16,950 nt of DNA from an uncultured Acidobacteriota bacterium (GCA_946887105.1 CAMPKJ010000087.1:1-16950), one strand, 5' to 3'; counted from the first letter of the stretch, positions 7,291-14,408 are shown. Notes: generated from the sequence alone by a model not told the origin. Program-made: numbers and translations.

Positions 7291-8058
7291 ATGCGACGAC
7301 TCTCTCTCGTCCTGCTTTTCCTGTCCGTGTTCCCGCTGCCGCTTCTCGCCGACGATGAGCGGGATGCCGGAACCAGATTCGCGGTGGCGATCGAGGATGG
7401 AGACCTCGACGCGATCGCGTTCATGGTCGAGGAGGAAGGCGCGTCCGTCGACACGCCGATCGATTACGGCGAGCGCGCCATCACTCCGCTGCAGAAGGCA
7501 GCATGGGACGGCGACCTGCCGATCGTCGAGTACCTGATCAAAAAAGGCGCAAACGTCAACGCGCGCGCCACGGACACGAAGGAGACGGCGTTGATGAACG
7601 CCGTCTCCAATGGCCACACCGAAATCGTCAAGGCGCTGCTCGCGGCGAAGGCGGACGTCACGGTGCAGAACAGCTTCGACTTCAACGCCTTCACCACCGC
7701 GGTCGCGGCAGGCAACCAGGAGATCGCGGGACTGCTGCTCGACGCCGGCGCGAAGATCGGTGACGGTGCAGGCGCTCTCACGCCGCTGGCGTTCGCGGTG
7801 AGCGGCGGCAACGTGGAGATGATCCGCTTTCTGGTCGGGCGCGGCGCGGACGTGAACCAGGGAGCCAGGAGCGGCGCGCAGACGGCGCTCATCAGCGCCA
7901 TCTATGGCGCACAGGTCGAATCGGTGAAGACGCTCATCGAACTGAAGGCCGACGTCAACGCGAAGATGAAAGACGGCACCACGCCGCTGAAACTGGCGAA
8001 GAAGGGCGATCAGCACGAGATCGTCGCGCTGCTCGAGGCAGCAGGAGCGAAACCATGA
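7291..8058 (+). CDS. Secreted ankyrin-repeat protein (first of a tandem pair)
   Basis: The start at 7291 is set by AAGGAG at 7279-7284 with 6-base spacing and by the signal peptide that follows (MRRLSLVLLFLSVFPLPLLA, cleaved before DDE); an upstream in-frame start at 7252 lacks both. The remaining ~235 residues are essentially all ankyrin repeats, about seven of them, with typical cores such as TPLQKAAWDGDLPIVEYLIKKGANVNA, ETALMNAVSNGHTEIVKALL and TPLKLAKKGDQHEIVALLEAAGA. Ankyrin repeats bind other proteins; here the signal peptide places this in the periplasm or outside. There is no catalytic domain. The stop overlaps the next start (ATGA), so the two ankyrin genes are translationally coupled. 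Confidence 0.9.
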   Translation: MRRLSLVLLFLSVFPLPLLADDERDAGTRFAVAIEDGDLDAIAFMVEEEGASVDTPIDYGERAITPLQKAAWDGDLPIVEYLIKKGANVNARATDTKETALMNAVSNGHTEIVKALLAAKADVTVQNSFDFNAFTTAVAAGNQEIAGLLLDAGAKIGDGAGALTPLAFAVSGGNVEMIRFLVGRGADVNQGARSGAQTALISAIYGAQVESVKTLIELKADVNAKMKDGTTPLKLAKKGDQHEIVALLEAAGAKP

Positions 8059-9005
8059 GTCGAACTCTCTTTTGGAGTGCGGTGGCCGCAGCCACCGCTT
8101 TCCACGTCGCGGCCGCAGCCGCGACCGCCACCGGCAAATTTACCGTCGACAAATCGACCACCCGAACGCTGACGCACGCCTACGCCGTCGACAAGAACGC
8201 GCTCGTGAAAATCGTCCTGGCCAGCGGCCCGGTCGAGGAGGCGGAGCTCTTCAGCGACGAGGCGCTCCAGTCCGCGGTCGGCGCGCGAAATCTCAGCGCG
8301 CTGGTGATCGAGCTCGACGAAGGTCGCCCCACGTTCTTCTTCGACGCGAAGCTGCCCGCCGGACTGGAAGTGCGGACGGTCACGGCGTTCGAGCCGAAGA
8401 AGTCGCCCGACGGGACGTTGGCCGGACGGGTGACGATGAAGGATCCGGACTTCTCGTTTTCGTTCGATGCCACGTTCGATGCGGCCATCGTCGTGCAGCC
8501 GCAGGATGACGCACCGCCGCCAGCCGAGGAGATTCCGGAGACCACGGTGGCTTTGCGTGCGGCGGTCGATCGCGGCGACGCCGGCGTCGTCAAACATCTG
8601 CTCGACCGCGGCGTCGACAAGAACGCGAAGGATGACTACGGCCAGTCGCTGGTCATGACCGCCGTGTCCAATCATCACAGCGAAGTCGTGAAGTTGCTCA
8701 TCGAAGCGGGCGCCGACATCAACGCGCCGAATCAGTACCGCATCACCCCATTGGCCGTGGCCGCCGAACAGGGTCACCTCGACCTCGTGAACGCGCTCGT
8801 GGCCGCGGGCGCGAACGTGAACGCACGCGACACGGCCGGCGGCACCGCATTGTCGGTGGCCATTCTGCGCGGCTATCAGGAGATCGTCGCGGCGCTGATC
8901 GCCGCGGACACCGACGTGCAGCGCGACAAGGAAGACCTGCTGGCGCTCGCCGCGGACAAACCGGAAATCAAGGCCATGCTCGAAGCAGCAATGGCGAAGG
9001 AGTAA
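8055..9005 (+). CDS. Secreted protein with N-terminal beta domain and ankyrin repeats (second of the pair)
   Basis: The ATG at 8055 overlaps the upstream stop as ATGA. The 316-residue protein has a signal peptide of about 24 residues (MSRTLFWSAVAAATAFHVAAAA). A domain of about 125 residues follows, predicted beta-rich from its alternation (GKFTVDKSTTRTLTHAYAVD, ALVIELDEGRPTFFFDAKLP, GRVTMKDPDFSFSFDA). After a proline-rich linker come at least four ankyrin repeats from about residue 158 (VALRAAVDRGDAGVVKHLLD, LVMTAVSNHHSEVVKLLIEA, ITPLAVAAEQGHLDLVNAL, ALSVAILRGYQEIVAALI). The N-terminal domain resembles one I have seen in uncharacterised secreted bacterial proteins but cannot name. It differs from its neighbour by this extra domain, so the pair is not a simple recent duplication. 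Confidence 0.88.
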   Translation: MSRTLFWSAVAAATAFHVAAAAATATGKFTVDKSTTRTLTHAYAVDKNALVKIVLASGPVEEAELFSDEALQSAVGARNLSALVIELDEGRPTFFFDAKLPAGLEVRTVTAFEPKKSPDGTLAGRVTMKDPDFSFSFDATFDAAIVVQPQDDAPPPAEEIPETTVALRAAVDRGDAGVVKHLLDRGVDKNAKDDYGQSLVMTAVSNHHSEVVKLLIEAGADINAPNQYRITPLAVAAEQGHLDLVNALVAAGANVNARDTAGGTALSVAILRGYQEIVAALIAADTDVQRDKEDLLALAADKPEIKAMLEAAMAKE

Positions 9006-9010
9006 GAACG

Positions 9011-9895
9011 ATGTTCTCGACGATCCAGCGAAGCTACACGATCTTCCGCCAGTCCCTCGGCGTGCTGCGGCAGGACAAGGAGATCCTGATCTTTCCGCTG
9101 CTCTCCGGCCTCTTCACCATCGTGGCCATGGCCGGTCTGATCTTCGGCGGCACGGTCACCGGATTCTTCCAACGCCTCGCCGAAAGCGGCGACCGCTCGC
9201 TCGAAGGAAACCTGCTCGGCTACGCCGCGCTCTTCGTCTGGTACTTCGTGAGCTGGTTCATCGTGCTCTTCTTCAACGTGGGCGTGGTGGCGTGCGCGCG
9301 CATCCGGCTCGAAGGCGGCGATCCGACCGTCGCCGACGGTTTCCGCGCCGCGCGCGAGAACCTCAAGGCCATCTTCGTCTGGGCGCTGATCTCCGCCACC
9401 GTCGGACTGATCCTGCGCATCATCGCCGAGCGCTCGAAGCTGATCGGCCAGATCATCGCCAAAATCATCGGCGCCGCATGGGCCATCGCCACGTACTTCG
9501 TCGTGCCGGTGATGATCTTCGAGAAGCGCGGCCCGCGTCAGTCGATGGCGTCGTCGACGGAGCTGATCAGCCGTACGTGGGGCGAGTCGCTCGTCGCCGC
9601 GGCGGGCGTGGGCATCACCATCATGCTCCTTGCCATCGGCGGTCTCGCTTTTCCGATCCTCGGCTTTCTGATCAGTCCCACCGCGGCGTTGATCGGACTG
9701 GCCGTGATGGTGCTGTACTGGATCGTGTTGTCGATCCTGTCGTCGGCGCTCACCGGCATCTATCGCACCGGCCTCTATCTGTACGCGAAGGAAGGGCGCC
9801 CGCTGAACGGATTCGGCGACGAGCTCGCGCGCACTGCATTCGCGGGCGCTAAATCAGCTCCACATCCGCGAACGGTAAATGGTTCGCGGGCGTGA
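9011..9895 (+). CDS. DUF6159-type multi-pass inner-membrane protein
   Basis: It starts 5 bases after the second ankyrin gene; the ribosome site AAGGAG (8997-9002) overlaps the end of that gene, so the three genes form one operon. The 294-residue protein opens with FSTIQRSYTIFRQSLGVLRQDKEILIFPLLSGL, the amphipathic lead-in followed by a first membrane segment that marks the DUF6159 family. About six hydrophobic segments follow, including YAALFVWYFVSWFIVLFFNVGVV and a long C-terminal pair (GITIMLLAIGGLAFPILGFL and ALIGLAVMVLYWIVLSILS). No catalytic motif is visible and the family function is unknown. The 3' end overlaps the convergent solute-binding-protein gene by 47 bp. Confidence 0.82.
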   Translation: MFSTIQRSYTIFRQSLGVLRQDKEILIFPLLSGLFTIVAMAGLIFGGTVTGFFQRLAESGDRSLEGNLLGYAALFVWYFVSWFIVLFFNVGVVACARIRLEGGDPTVADGFRAARENLKAIFVWALISATVGLILRIIAERSKLIGQIIAKIIGAAWAIATYFVVPVMIFEKRGPRQSMASSTELISRTWGESLVAAAGVGITIMLLAIGGLAFPILGFLISPTAALIGLAVMVLYWIVLSILSSALTGIYRTGLYLYAKEGRPLNGFGDELARTAFAGAKSAPHPRTVNGSRA

Positions 9896-11303
9896 TGTTC
9901 ACGTTCTTCACTTTGCGTGAGCGGATGGCCGTCGAAGCGCCGTACACGAGCGGCACGAGGATGGCCTCCTGCTCGATCATGTCGGTGATGGCCTTGCGGT
10001 TCGCCGGCGATGGATTGGCGCGGTACGCGACCAGTGCCGCGTCCATCTCCGGCCGGCTCCAGCGCGCGAGGTTCGAGAGGTACTGATTCCTGGTCGAGAC
10101 CTGCGCCGAGTGCAGGAGCGACTCGTAGAACTCGGCGGGATCGGGGTTGTCGGCGACCCATCCCGCCAGCGCCATGTCGTACTCGCCGCGCGCGAGCGTG
10201 CTGAAAAAGTCCTCGGCGCTCTTGGTCACGATCAGCTCCACGCGGATTCCGTATACGCCGAGCTGGCGCACGATCTCCTCGGCGGACAGCCGCGGTTTGA
10301 GGATGTACGGACGCGGCGTCCATGGGACCACCAGCGTCAGTCGCGCCGGTTTGTGCGGAACCTTGCGCAGCAGCTCGCGATCGCGCGCGTCGGTGCTGCC
10401 GGTGGCCTTGCCCATCAGCGGCGGAATGATGTCCGCGGCGGTGAAGGCGAGGTGATTGCGCTCATAGTTGATCTGCGCGATCGGCGTCGTGTCGATGGCG
10501 TGCTGGATGGCGCGGCGCAGCGTCACGTCCGTCAGCGGCGCCTTCTCGCTGTTGAAGTAGAGGATGCTCGTGGAGTTGCTCGGTAACTGCATCGGCTGAT
10601 AGCCGGTGATGCCGTACTTCGCCACTTCGTTGACGGAGAGATTGAGCGTGAGATCGATGTCTCCGCGCTTGGCCGCGTCGATGAGCTTCAGCGGAGTGCC
10701 GTCCGCCTCGGCCGGGTAGATGACGAACAGCAGATCATCGATGTGCGCCTTGTTCCAGTAGCGCGTGTTGCGCTCGAGATGCGCGACGCCCGCCTGCGCG
10801 ATGGAGTGCATCGTCGACCCGGGCGCGAGCACGTACGGCCCGGTGCCGATGAACTGCGCGCCGCGCTCGAGCACGATGGCGGTGTTCCATTGCGTGAGCA
10901 CCATCTCGAAACGCGGGCTCGGTCCGGTCATCGTGAAGACCACGCGATCGCCGATGGCCGTGACGGTGGTGCGTCCGAACAGCGCCTTCGTCTTCGCGAG
11001 CGATGACGCCGCGAGCTGCGCGGTCAGCGGCGTGCCGTCGGAGAAGACGATGCCGGGACGGACGCTGGCGGAGTAGACCGGCTGATCGCCGCCGCGATCC
11101 TGCCGGAGCTTTTCGGCAAACAGCCACGGCTCGATGCTGCCGGACGGCGTGACCGTGTACGGCGTCTCGAAAATCTGCTCGAGCACGAGCGCCGTGATCG
11201 TGTCGCCCGCCTGCCGCGGATCCATCGACCCGAGAGCGCTCAGAACGCCGATGCGGATCGATTTCTTGGCGGACGACGGAGGCGCCATGACGGTTGCTTG
11301 CAT
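9849..11303 (-). CDS. Family 5 extracellular solute-binding protein lacking a signal peptide
   Basis: The 484-residue protein has the SBP_bac_5 (OppA/DppA-like) fold signature along its length: GSMDPRQAGDTITALVLEQIFETPY, VYSASVRPGIVFSDGTPLTA, GTGPYVLAPG, DVTLRRAIQHAID, and the C-terminal MALAGWVADNPDPAEFYESLLHS. Such proteins normally bind peptides or other ligands in the periplasm for an ABC importer. Here the N-terminus is MQATVMAPPSSAKKSIRIGV, with no hydrophobic segment and no lipobox. The frame upstream, open to a stop at 11364-11366, offers neither a start codon nor a hydrophobic stretch. No permease or ATPase genes are adjacent. It may be cytoplasmic (compare the SBP-like ligand domain of the regulator SgrR), or exported another way. 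TAGGCT lies 7 bases before the start. Confidence 0.88.
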   Translation of the reverse strand: MQATVMAPPSSAKKSIRIGVLSALGSMDPRQAGDTITALVLEQIFETPYTVTPSGSIEPWLFAEKLRQDRGGDQPVYSASVRPGIVFSDGTPLTAQLAASSLAKTKALFGRTTVTAIGDRVVFTMTGPSPRFEMVLTQWNTAIVLERGAQFIGTGPYVLAPGSTMHSIAQAGVAHLERNTRYWNKAHIDDLLFVIYPAEADGTPLKLIDAAKRGDIDLTLNLSVNEVAKYGITGYQPMQLPSNSTSILYFNSEKAPLTDVTLRRAIQHAIDTTPIAQINYERNHLAFTAADIIPPLMGKATGSTDARDRELLRKVPHKPARLTLVVPWTPRPYILKPRLSAEEIVRQLGVYGIRVELIVTKSAEDFFSTLARGEYDMALAGWVADNPDPAEFYESLLHSAQVSTRNQYLSNLARWSRPEMDAALVAYRANPSPANRKAITDMIEQEAILVPLVYGASTAIRSRKVKNVNITPANHLPFADVELI

Positions 11304-11310
11304 GCCGCGC

Positions 11311-11316
11311 AGCCTA
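11311..11316 (-). promoter_or_regulatory. Possible -10 hexamer for a leaderless solute-binding-protein transcript
   Basis: TAGGCT (minus strand) fits TANNNT and ends 7 bases before the ATG at 11303. That spacing would place transcription start at or next to the A of the start codon. No Shine-Dalgarno is present, which agrees with leaderless initiation. Motif-based only. Confidence 0.4.
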
Positions 11317-11373
11317 GCAGCGCGTGTCGCTGCGGTTGTGAACGCGCGGTGAGGTTTGGGTGATCAAGCGTGA

Positions 11374-11848
11374 TCACTCGCGCGCCTGTGCAGCTCGCAA
11401 CCGCGGGCGTATCTGCGAAGCGATCGCGCTGTCGAGCTCCGTGAGCCGCTGTTCGATCTCGTCGGCCGAAGTGATGCCGTATCGGAGAAGGGCCGCGATG
11501 AACTCGGAGGGATGCGGGCAGACTCCGGTCACGCCTGCCGTTGCGTCCGATCGAATCCTCACGGCGCGATCGCGCCATCGAGCGGGGAGCGTTGCCGTTT
11601 CAGCACCGACGCCGTGTGCGTAGTACCCGAATGTTTCGTGAAAGGGAGACCGCTCGCCGATCGGACCGTCGATCAAATCACTGGCATGCTCGTCACAGGG
11701 CGCGTAGAGGTCGAGCTCTTCGGAAACGGTGATCTCCTCGGGCGCATCCGCGACCGCACCGAGGATGGCTACCGACGATCACCCACTCCGTCCGGCCCGC
11801 GATCGGTCCGGCTGCGCGAAGGATGTGCTCCAGTTGGTCGCGGTTCAC
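11374..11848 (-). pseudogene. Frameshifted DUF6036-like nucleotidyltransferase-type gene
   Basis: The N-terminal part starts at GTG 11848 (VNRDQLEHILRAAGPIAGRTEWVIVG) and runs out of frame. The C-terminal part (AILGAVADAPEEITVSEELDLYAP, then IGERSPFHETFGYYAHGVG) is in another frame from 11769 to 11374. Read together they match a known family whose members read ...IGSQAILG... and ...IGE.SPFHETFGYYAQGVG.... The frameshift lies at about 11765-11771, after G26. A second lesion is an apparent in-frame loss: TGVCPHPSEFIAALLRYGI directly joins segments that in the family are separated by a conserved stretch with a lysine and GREKD. Two independent lesions argue for decay rather than programmed frameshifting. 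Family members are nucleotidyltransferase-like and usually paired with a small upstream gene, as here. Confidence 0.8.
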
Positions 11849-12146
11849 TCGTCGCCTCGCGGTAAATCTGCCAGCGTTCGGCCGGTGTGAGGATGCCACA
11901 GAACGGGTCGGTCTGGCGGAGTCGCTGTCCCTCTTCACTCTCGTCGAGCAGAATCGTGCGGATTTCGTCCCATGGCTTCTCGAGGAGCACGAGCCATTCG
12001 CGCGCGGAGACGATGCCCTGCGACACCCACCGCGCACAAACCTTCGCGTGTGCGAGGCCGCGGCGTTCGGGATCGGCATCGATCGTGGCCACGATCCGCC
12101 GGACCATCTCCAGGCTGCGGCGATCGATGTCCTGATGCGTGCGCAT
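11769..12146 (-). CDS. Small partner protein of the nucleotidyltransferase-like gene
   Basis: I choose the ATG at 12146 because MRTHQDIDRRSLEM matches the usual start of this partner family (M-x-x-H-x-D-I-D-R-R-S). A GTG at 12158 is also in frame and overlaps the stop of the upstream oxidoreductase. The body (about 100 residues) is helical and charged, with EWLVLLEKPWDEIRTILLDESEEGQRLRQTDPFCGILTPAERWQIYREA; the 'LRQ..PFxGxLsPaER' stretch is typical of genes preceding DUF6036-type genes. The last ~26 residues are rich in Arg, Pro and Ser, overlap the pseudogene in a different frame, and look like run-on past the usual end. The two-gene arrangement resembles a toxin-antitoxin operon, but no activity is established. 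Confidence 0.68.
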   Translation of the reverse strand: MRTHQDIDRRSLEMVRRIVATIDADPERRGLAHAKVCARWVSQGIVSAREWLVLLEKPWDEIRTILLDESEEGQRLRQTDPFCGILTPAERWQIYREATSEPRPTGAHPSRSRTDRGPDGVGDRR

Positions 12147-12154
12147 GGCGGTTC

Positions 12155-12778
12155 TCACTGCGCGATCGTTCGTGCTTCCGCCACCGTCACGTCGCGGTTG
12201 TACACCGGCGTGTCGGGCTGCTGATTGCGGCTGTCGCGCAGCGAGCCGGTGTCGTATGCGCCGAAGCCGATCTCCTCGATCAGCCGCGACACGATTGCTT
12301 TCGCCTCGGCATCGTCGCCGGCGATGAAGATCGCGCGCCGCTGCTCGACGGGCGCGCTCTGGTTGCCCTTCGTCTTCAGGTGCTCGAACCAGATCGTGTT
12401 GAATGCCTTCACCAGCCGCGCGCCTTCGAGATGCGCGGCGACCATCTCGCTCGAGGCGAGCTCGCCGGAATCGAGCCGCGGGTACTGGCCGTCGCGATTC
12501 GGGTAGTAGTTCATCGCGTCGATGGCGACCTTGCCGCGCAGGTCGCCGGCGGGAAGCGTGGTGTAGTCCTTCAGCGGAATGGCCAGCAGCACCACGTCGC
12601 CGAATCGCGCGGCTTCGGCGGGCGTCATCGCGCGCGCATTCGGACCGAGGGCGGCGACGAGCTCGCGCAGCGTGTCCGGTCCGCGCGAGTTGCTGATCGC
12701 GACGTCGTGTCCCGCATCGACGAACAGTCGCGCGGTCGTGCTGCCGATGTGTCCGGCACCGATGATTCCGATTTTCAT
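12155..12778 (-). CDS. NADPH-dependent F420 reductase-like NAD(P)-binding oxidoreductase
   Basis: MKIGIIGAGHIGSTTARLF gives a Rossmann start with GAGHIG at residues 7-12. The NSRGP motif after the second strand is the 2'-phosphate-binding loop typical of F420H2:NADP oxidoreductase-type proteins. VVLLAIPLKDY, KVAIDAMNYYP and LVKAFNTIW are further family motifs. At 207 residues it is the single-domain form. Many bacterial members have no proven F420 dependence, so the electron partner is open. The start at 12778 is preferred over one at 12802 because it begins the family sequence directly; TATCAT lies exactly 6 bases upstream and there is no Shine-Dalgarno. The stop lies 8 bases before the ATG of the small partner gene, suggesting one transcript. 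Confidence 0.87.
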   Translation of the reverse strand: MKIGIIGAGHIGSTTARLFVDAGHDVAISNSRGPDTLRELVAALGPNARAMTPAEAARFGDVVLLAIPLKDYTTLPAGDLRGKVAIDAMNYYPNRDGQYPRLDSGELASSEMVAAHLEGARLVKAFNTIWFEHLKTKGNQSAPVEQRRAIFIAGDDAEAKAIVSRLIEEIGFGAYDTGSLRDSRNQQPDTPVYNRDVTVAEARTIAQ

Positions 12779-12784
12779 CGGCTC

Positions 12785-12790
12785 ATGATA
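12785..12790 (-). promoter_or_regulatory. Possible -10 hexamer for a leaderless oxidoreductase transcript
   Basis: TATCAT (one mismatch to TATAAT) on the minus strand ends 6 bases before the ATG at 12778. A TTGCGG lies 19 bases further upstream, inside the divergent DUF1579 gene. The gap between the two divergent start codons is only 22 bases, which leaves no room for an ordinary leader. Confidence 0.5.
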
Positions 12791-12800
12791 AATGGGCGCC

Positions 12801-13283
12801 ATGGATAAACCGCAACCGCAGAAACAGCATCAGTGGCTGGCCCGCCTCGACGGGGAATGGACGATGGAAGGGGAGGCGATGATGGGCCCCGGCCAACCGG
12901 TCCAGAAGTTCCGGGGAACCGAGCGGACACGGTCGCTCGGCGGCCTCTGGTTCCTCGTCGAGGGCGAAGGCGAGGGGCCGGAAGGCGGCGTTTCGACGTC
13001 GATGATGACCCTCGGCTACGACCCGCGGAAAGAGCGCTTCGTCGGCACGTACATCGGCTCGATGATGACCAACATGTGGATCTATGAAGGCACGCTCGAC
13101 GCCGACGAGAAAGTGCTCACGCTCGATACCGAGGGTCCGTCGATGAGCGGCGATGGAACGCTGTCGAAGTACCAGGACCGGATCGAGTTCCGCAGCGACG
13201 ACGAGCGGATCATGACGTCGCACGCGCAAGGTGCGGACGGCACCTGGACGCAGCTCATGACCATGACGCTGCGCCGCAAGTGA
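12801..13283 (+). CDS. DUF1579 family protein
   Basis: The 160-residue soluble protein has the DUF1579 pattern: an N-terminal HQWLARLDGEWTMEGEAMM, then GTERTRSLGGLWFLVEGEG, TLGYDPRKERFVGTYI and MWIYEGTLD, ending with repeated beta strands (IEFRSDDERIMTSHAQGADGTW). The family is thought to form a small beta-barrel, possibly lipocalin-like; ligand and role are unknown. An ATG at 12792 (MGAMDK) is also possible; 12801 fits the family start. There is no Shine-Dalgarno at either. It is divergent from the F420-type reductase with 22 bases between starts, and its TGA stop directly abuts the stop of the convergent propeller gene. Confidence 0.85.
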   Translation: MDKPQPQKQHQWLARLDGEWTMEGEAMMGPGQPVQKFRGTERTRSLGGLWFLVEGEGEGPEGGVSTSMMTLGYDPRKERFVGTYIGSMMTNMWIYEGTLDADEKVLTLDTEGPSMSGDGTLSKYQDRIEFRSDDERIMTSHAQGADGTWTQLMTMTLRRK

Positions 13284-14384
13284 TTACGGCGCCAGCGTCA
13301 GTTTTCCGACCTTGTTCACGCCCAGTTCCGTGAACCAGATGTTGCCGTCCGGTCCCTGCACGATGCGGTGCATGACCGTCTGCGTGCTCGGCACTTTGTA
13401 GTACGTGATCGGGACCCTGGAGATGTCGGCGGGGCTGGTCTTCACGATCGACTTGTCGATCCTGATCACGTAGTCCGCTCCGGCGGGACTCGGATTCGCG
13501 GGCGCCGGATCGTTCTGGTCGATGTACTGCTGCAGCCAGAGATTGCCCTCGCCGTCGAACGCGAGGCCGGCCAGGATCACGTTCGATTGCGTCATCGGCA
13601 CCGGATACTCCGTGATGGTGCCGTCCGGCGTGATGCGCGAGACGCGATTGCCCGCTTCCTCGGTGAACCACATCGCGTTGCTGCCCGGCTCCGGCACGAT
13701 GGCGATCGGGCGGCTGTTGTGCGTGGGAATCGCTTTCTCGAGAATGTCGCCCGTGGGCGTGATGCGCCAGATGGCGTTCCCGACCAGCTCCGTCACCCAC
13801 ATCGTGCCGTCGTTGCCCGCGCGCACGTAAATCGGCACACTGCCGGTGGTTTTCAGCACGTACGTGGTGATCGTTCCGTCCGGCGCGATTCTGCCGACCG
13901 TGCCGGTCGATTTGCCGGTGAACCAGATCGTCTTCCCGTCCGCGCCGAAGCCCATACCGTGCGGATGCGTGTTGATCTTTCCGCCCGGACAAGTAGGACA
14001 GGGCAGGCTGACGTCGATGCGCTGCACGATGTTGCCTTTGTCATCGAGCCGCACGATCTCGCCCGCAAATTCGAGCGTCACCCACAACCGCCGCTGCGCA
14101 TCGAACTCGATGCCGTGCGGTCCGCTGCCGCTGGGCATCGGGTAGAACGTCATCGCGCCGTTCCCGGTGACCTGCACCACCGAGTCGTAATTCTGGCCGG
14201 TGATCCAGAGCGTCGTGCCGCCCTGCGCATCGAACGTGATCTCGTGCGTCGATCCGGTGGGCGCGGCGTGGCACGCGCCGGTCTCGACGGAGGGGACGTT
14301 CGGATATGCGACCGGATACTCGGTGACAGTCTGAGCGGAGAGCTGCGCCACACAGAGCAGGAGCAGGACGATCGATGTACGCAT
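13284..14384 (-). CDS. Secreted virginiamycin B lyase-like beta-propeller protein
   Basis: The 366-residue protein has a signal peptide (MRTSIVLLLLCVAQLSAQ) and then repeated propeller blades. The blades carry motifs such as PHGIEFDAQRRLWVTLEFAGEIVRLD, PHGMGFGADGKTIWFTGKSTGTVGRI, GNDGTMWVTELVGNAIWRITPTG and PGSNAMWFTEEAGNRVSRITPDGTITEY. The [ILM]WFTE-x(4)NRVSRITPDG type of repeat is typical of Vgb (streptogramin lyase) and related SMP-30/NHL-like propellers. True Vgb is cytoplasmic and cleaves type B streptogramins with Mg2+. This exported and longer homologue, with a Cys-rich LPCPTCPGG insertion, more likely has another function. An in-frame TAG 9 bases upstream fixes the start at 14384. TAGCAT lies 6 bases before it, and it is divergent from the amidohydrolase. 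Confidence 0.85.
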   Translation of the reverse strand: MRTSIVLLLLCVAQLSAQTVTEYPVAYPNVPSVETGACHAAPTGSTHEITFDAQGGTTLWITGQNYDSVVQVTGNGAMTFYPMPSGSGPHGIEFDAQRRLWVTLEFAGEIVRLDDKGNIVQRIDVSLPCPTCPGGKINTHPHGMGFGADGKTIWFTGKSTGTVGRIAPDGTITTYVLKTTGSVPIYVRAGNDGTMWVTELVGNAIWRITPTGDILEKAIPTHNSRPIAIVPEPGSNAMWFTEEAGNRVSRITPDGTITEYPVPMTQSNVILAGLAFDGEGNLWLQQYIDQNDPAPANPSPAGADYVIRIDKSIVKTSPADISRVPITYYKVPSTQTVMHRIVQGPDGNIWFTELGVNKVGKLTLAP

Positions 14385-14390
14385 GGACGC

Positions 14391-14400
14391 ATGCTACCGT
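14391..14400. promoter_or_regulatory. Overlapping divergent -10-like hexamers between propeller and amidohydrolase genes
   Basis: On the minus strand TAGCAT (14396-14391) ends 6 bases before the propeller ATG. On the plus strand TGC-TACCGT (14392-14400, extended -10 type) ends 8 bases before the amidohydrolase ATG at 14409. The two start codons are 24 bases apart and the -10-like boxes overlap, so the two promoters could compete for RNA polymerase. Motif-based only. Confidence 0.42.
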
Positions 14401-14408
14401 GCTCGTCC

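Noticed and set aside
11374..11848. Programmed ribosomal frameshift in the nucleotidyltransferase-like gene
   Set aside because: No slippery heptamer or downstream structure is evident at 11765-11771, and a second lesion (apparent internal deletion) points to a pseudogene.
13368..14408. Upstream extension of the amidohydrolase frame to 13368
   Set aside because: The extension is antisense to the Vgb-like propeller, is His/Arg/Asp-rich, and would bury the signal peptide inside the protein. The real start is at 14409 (or 14391).
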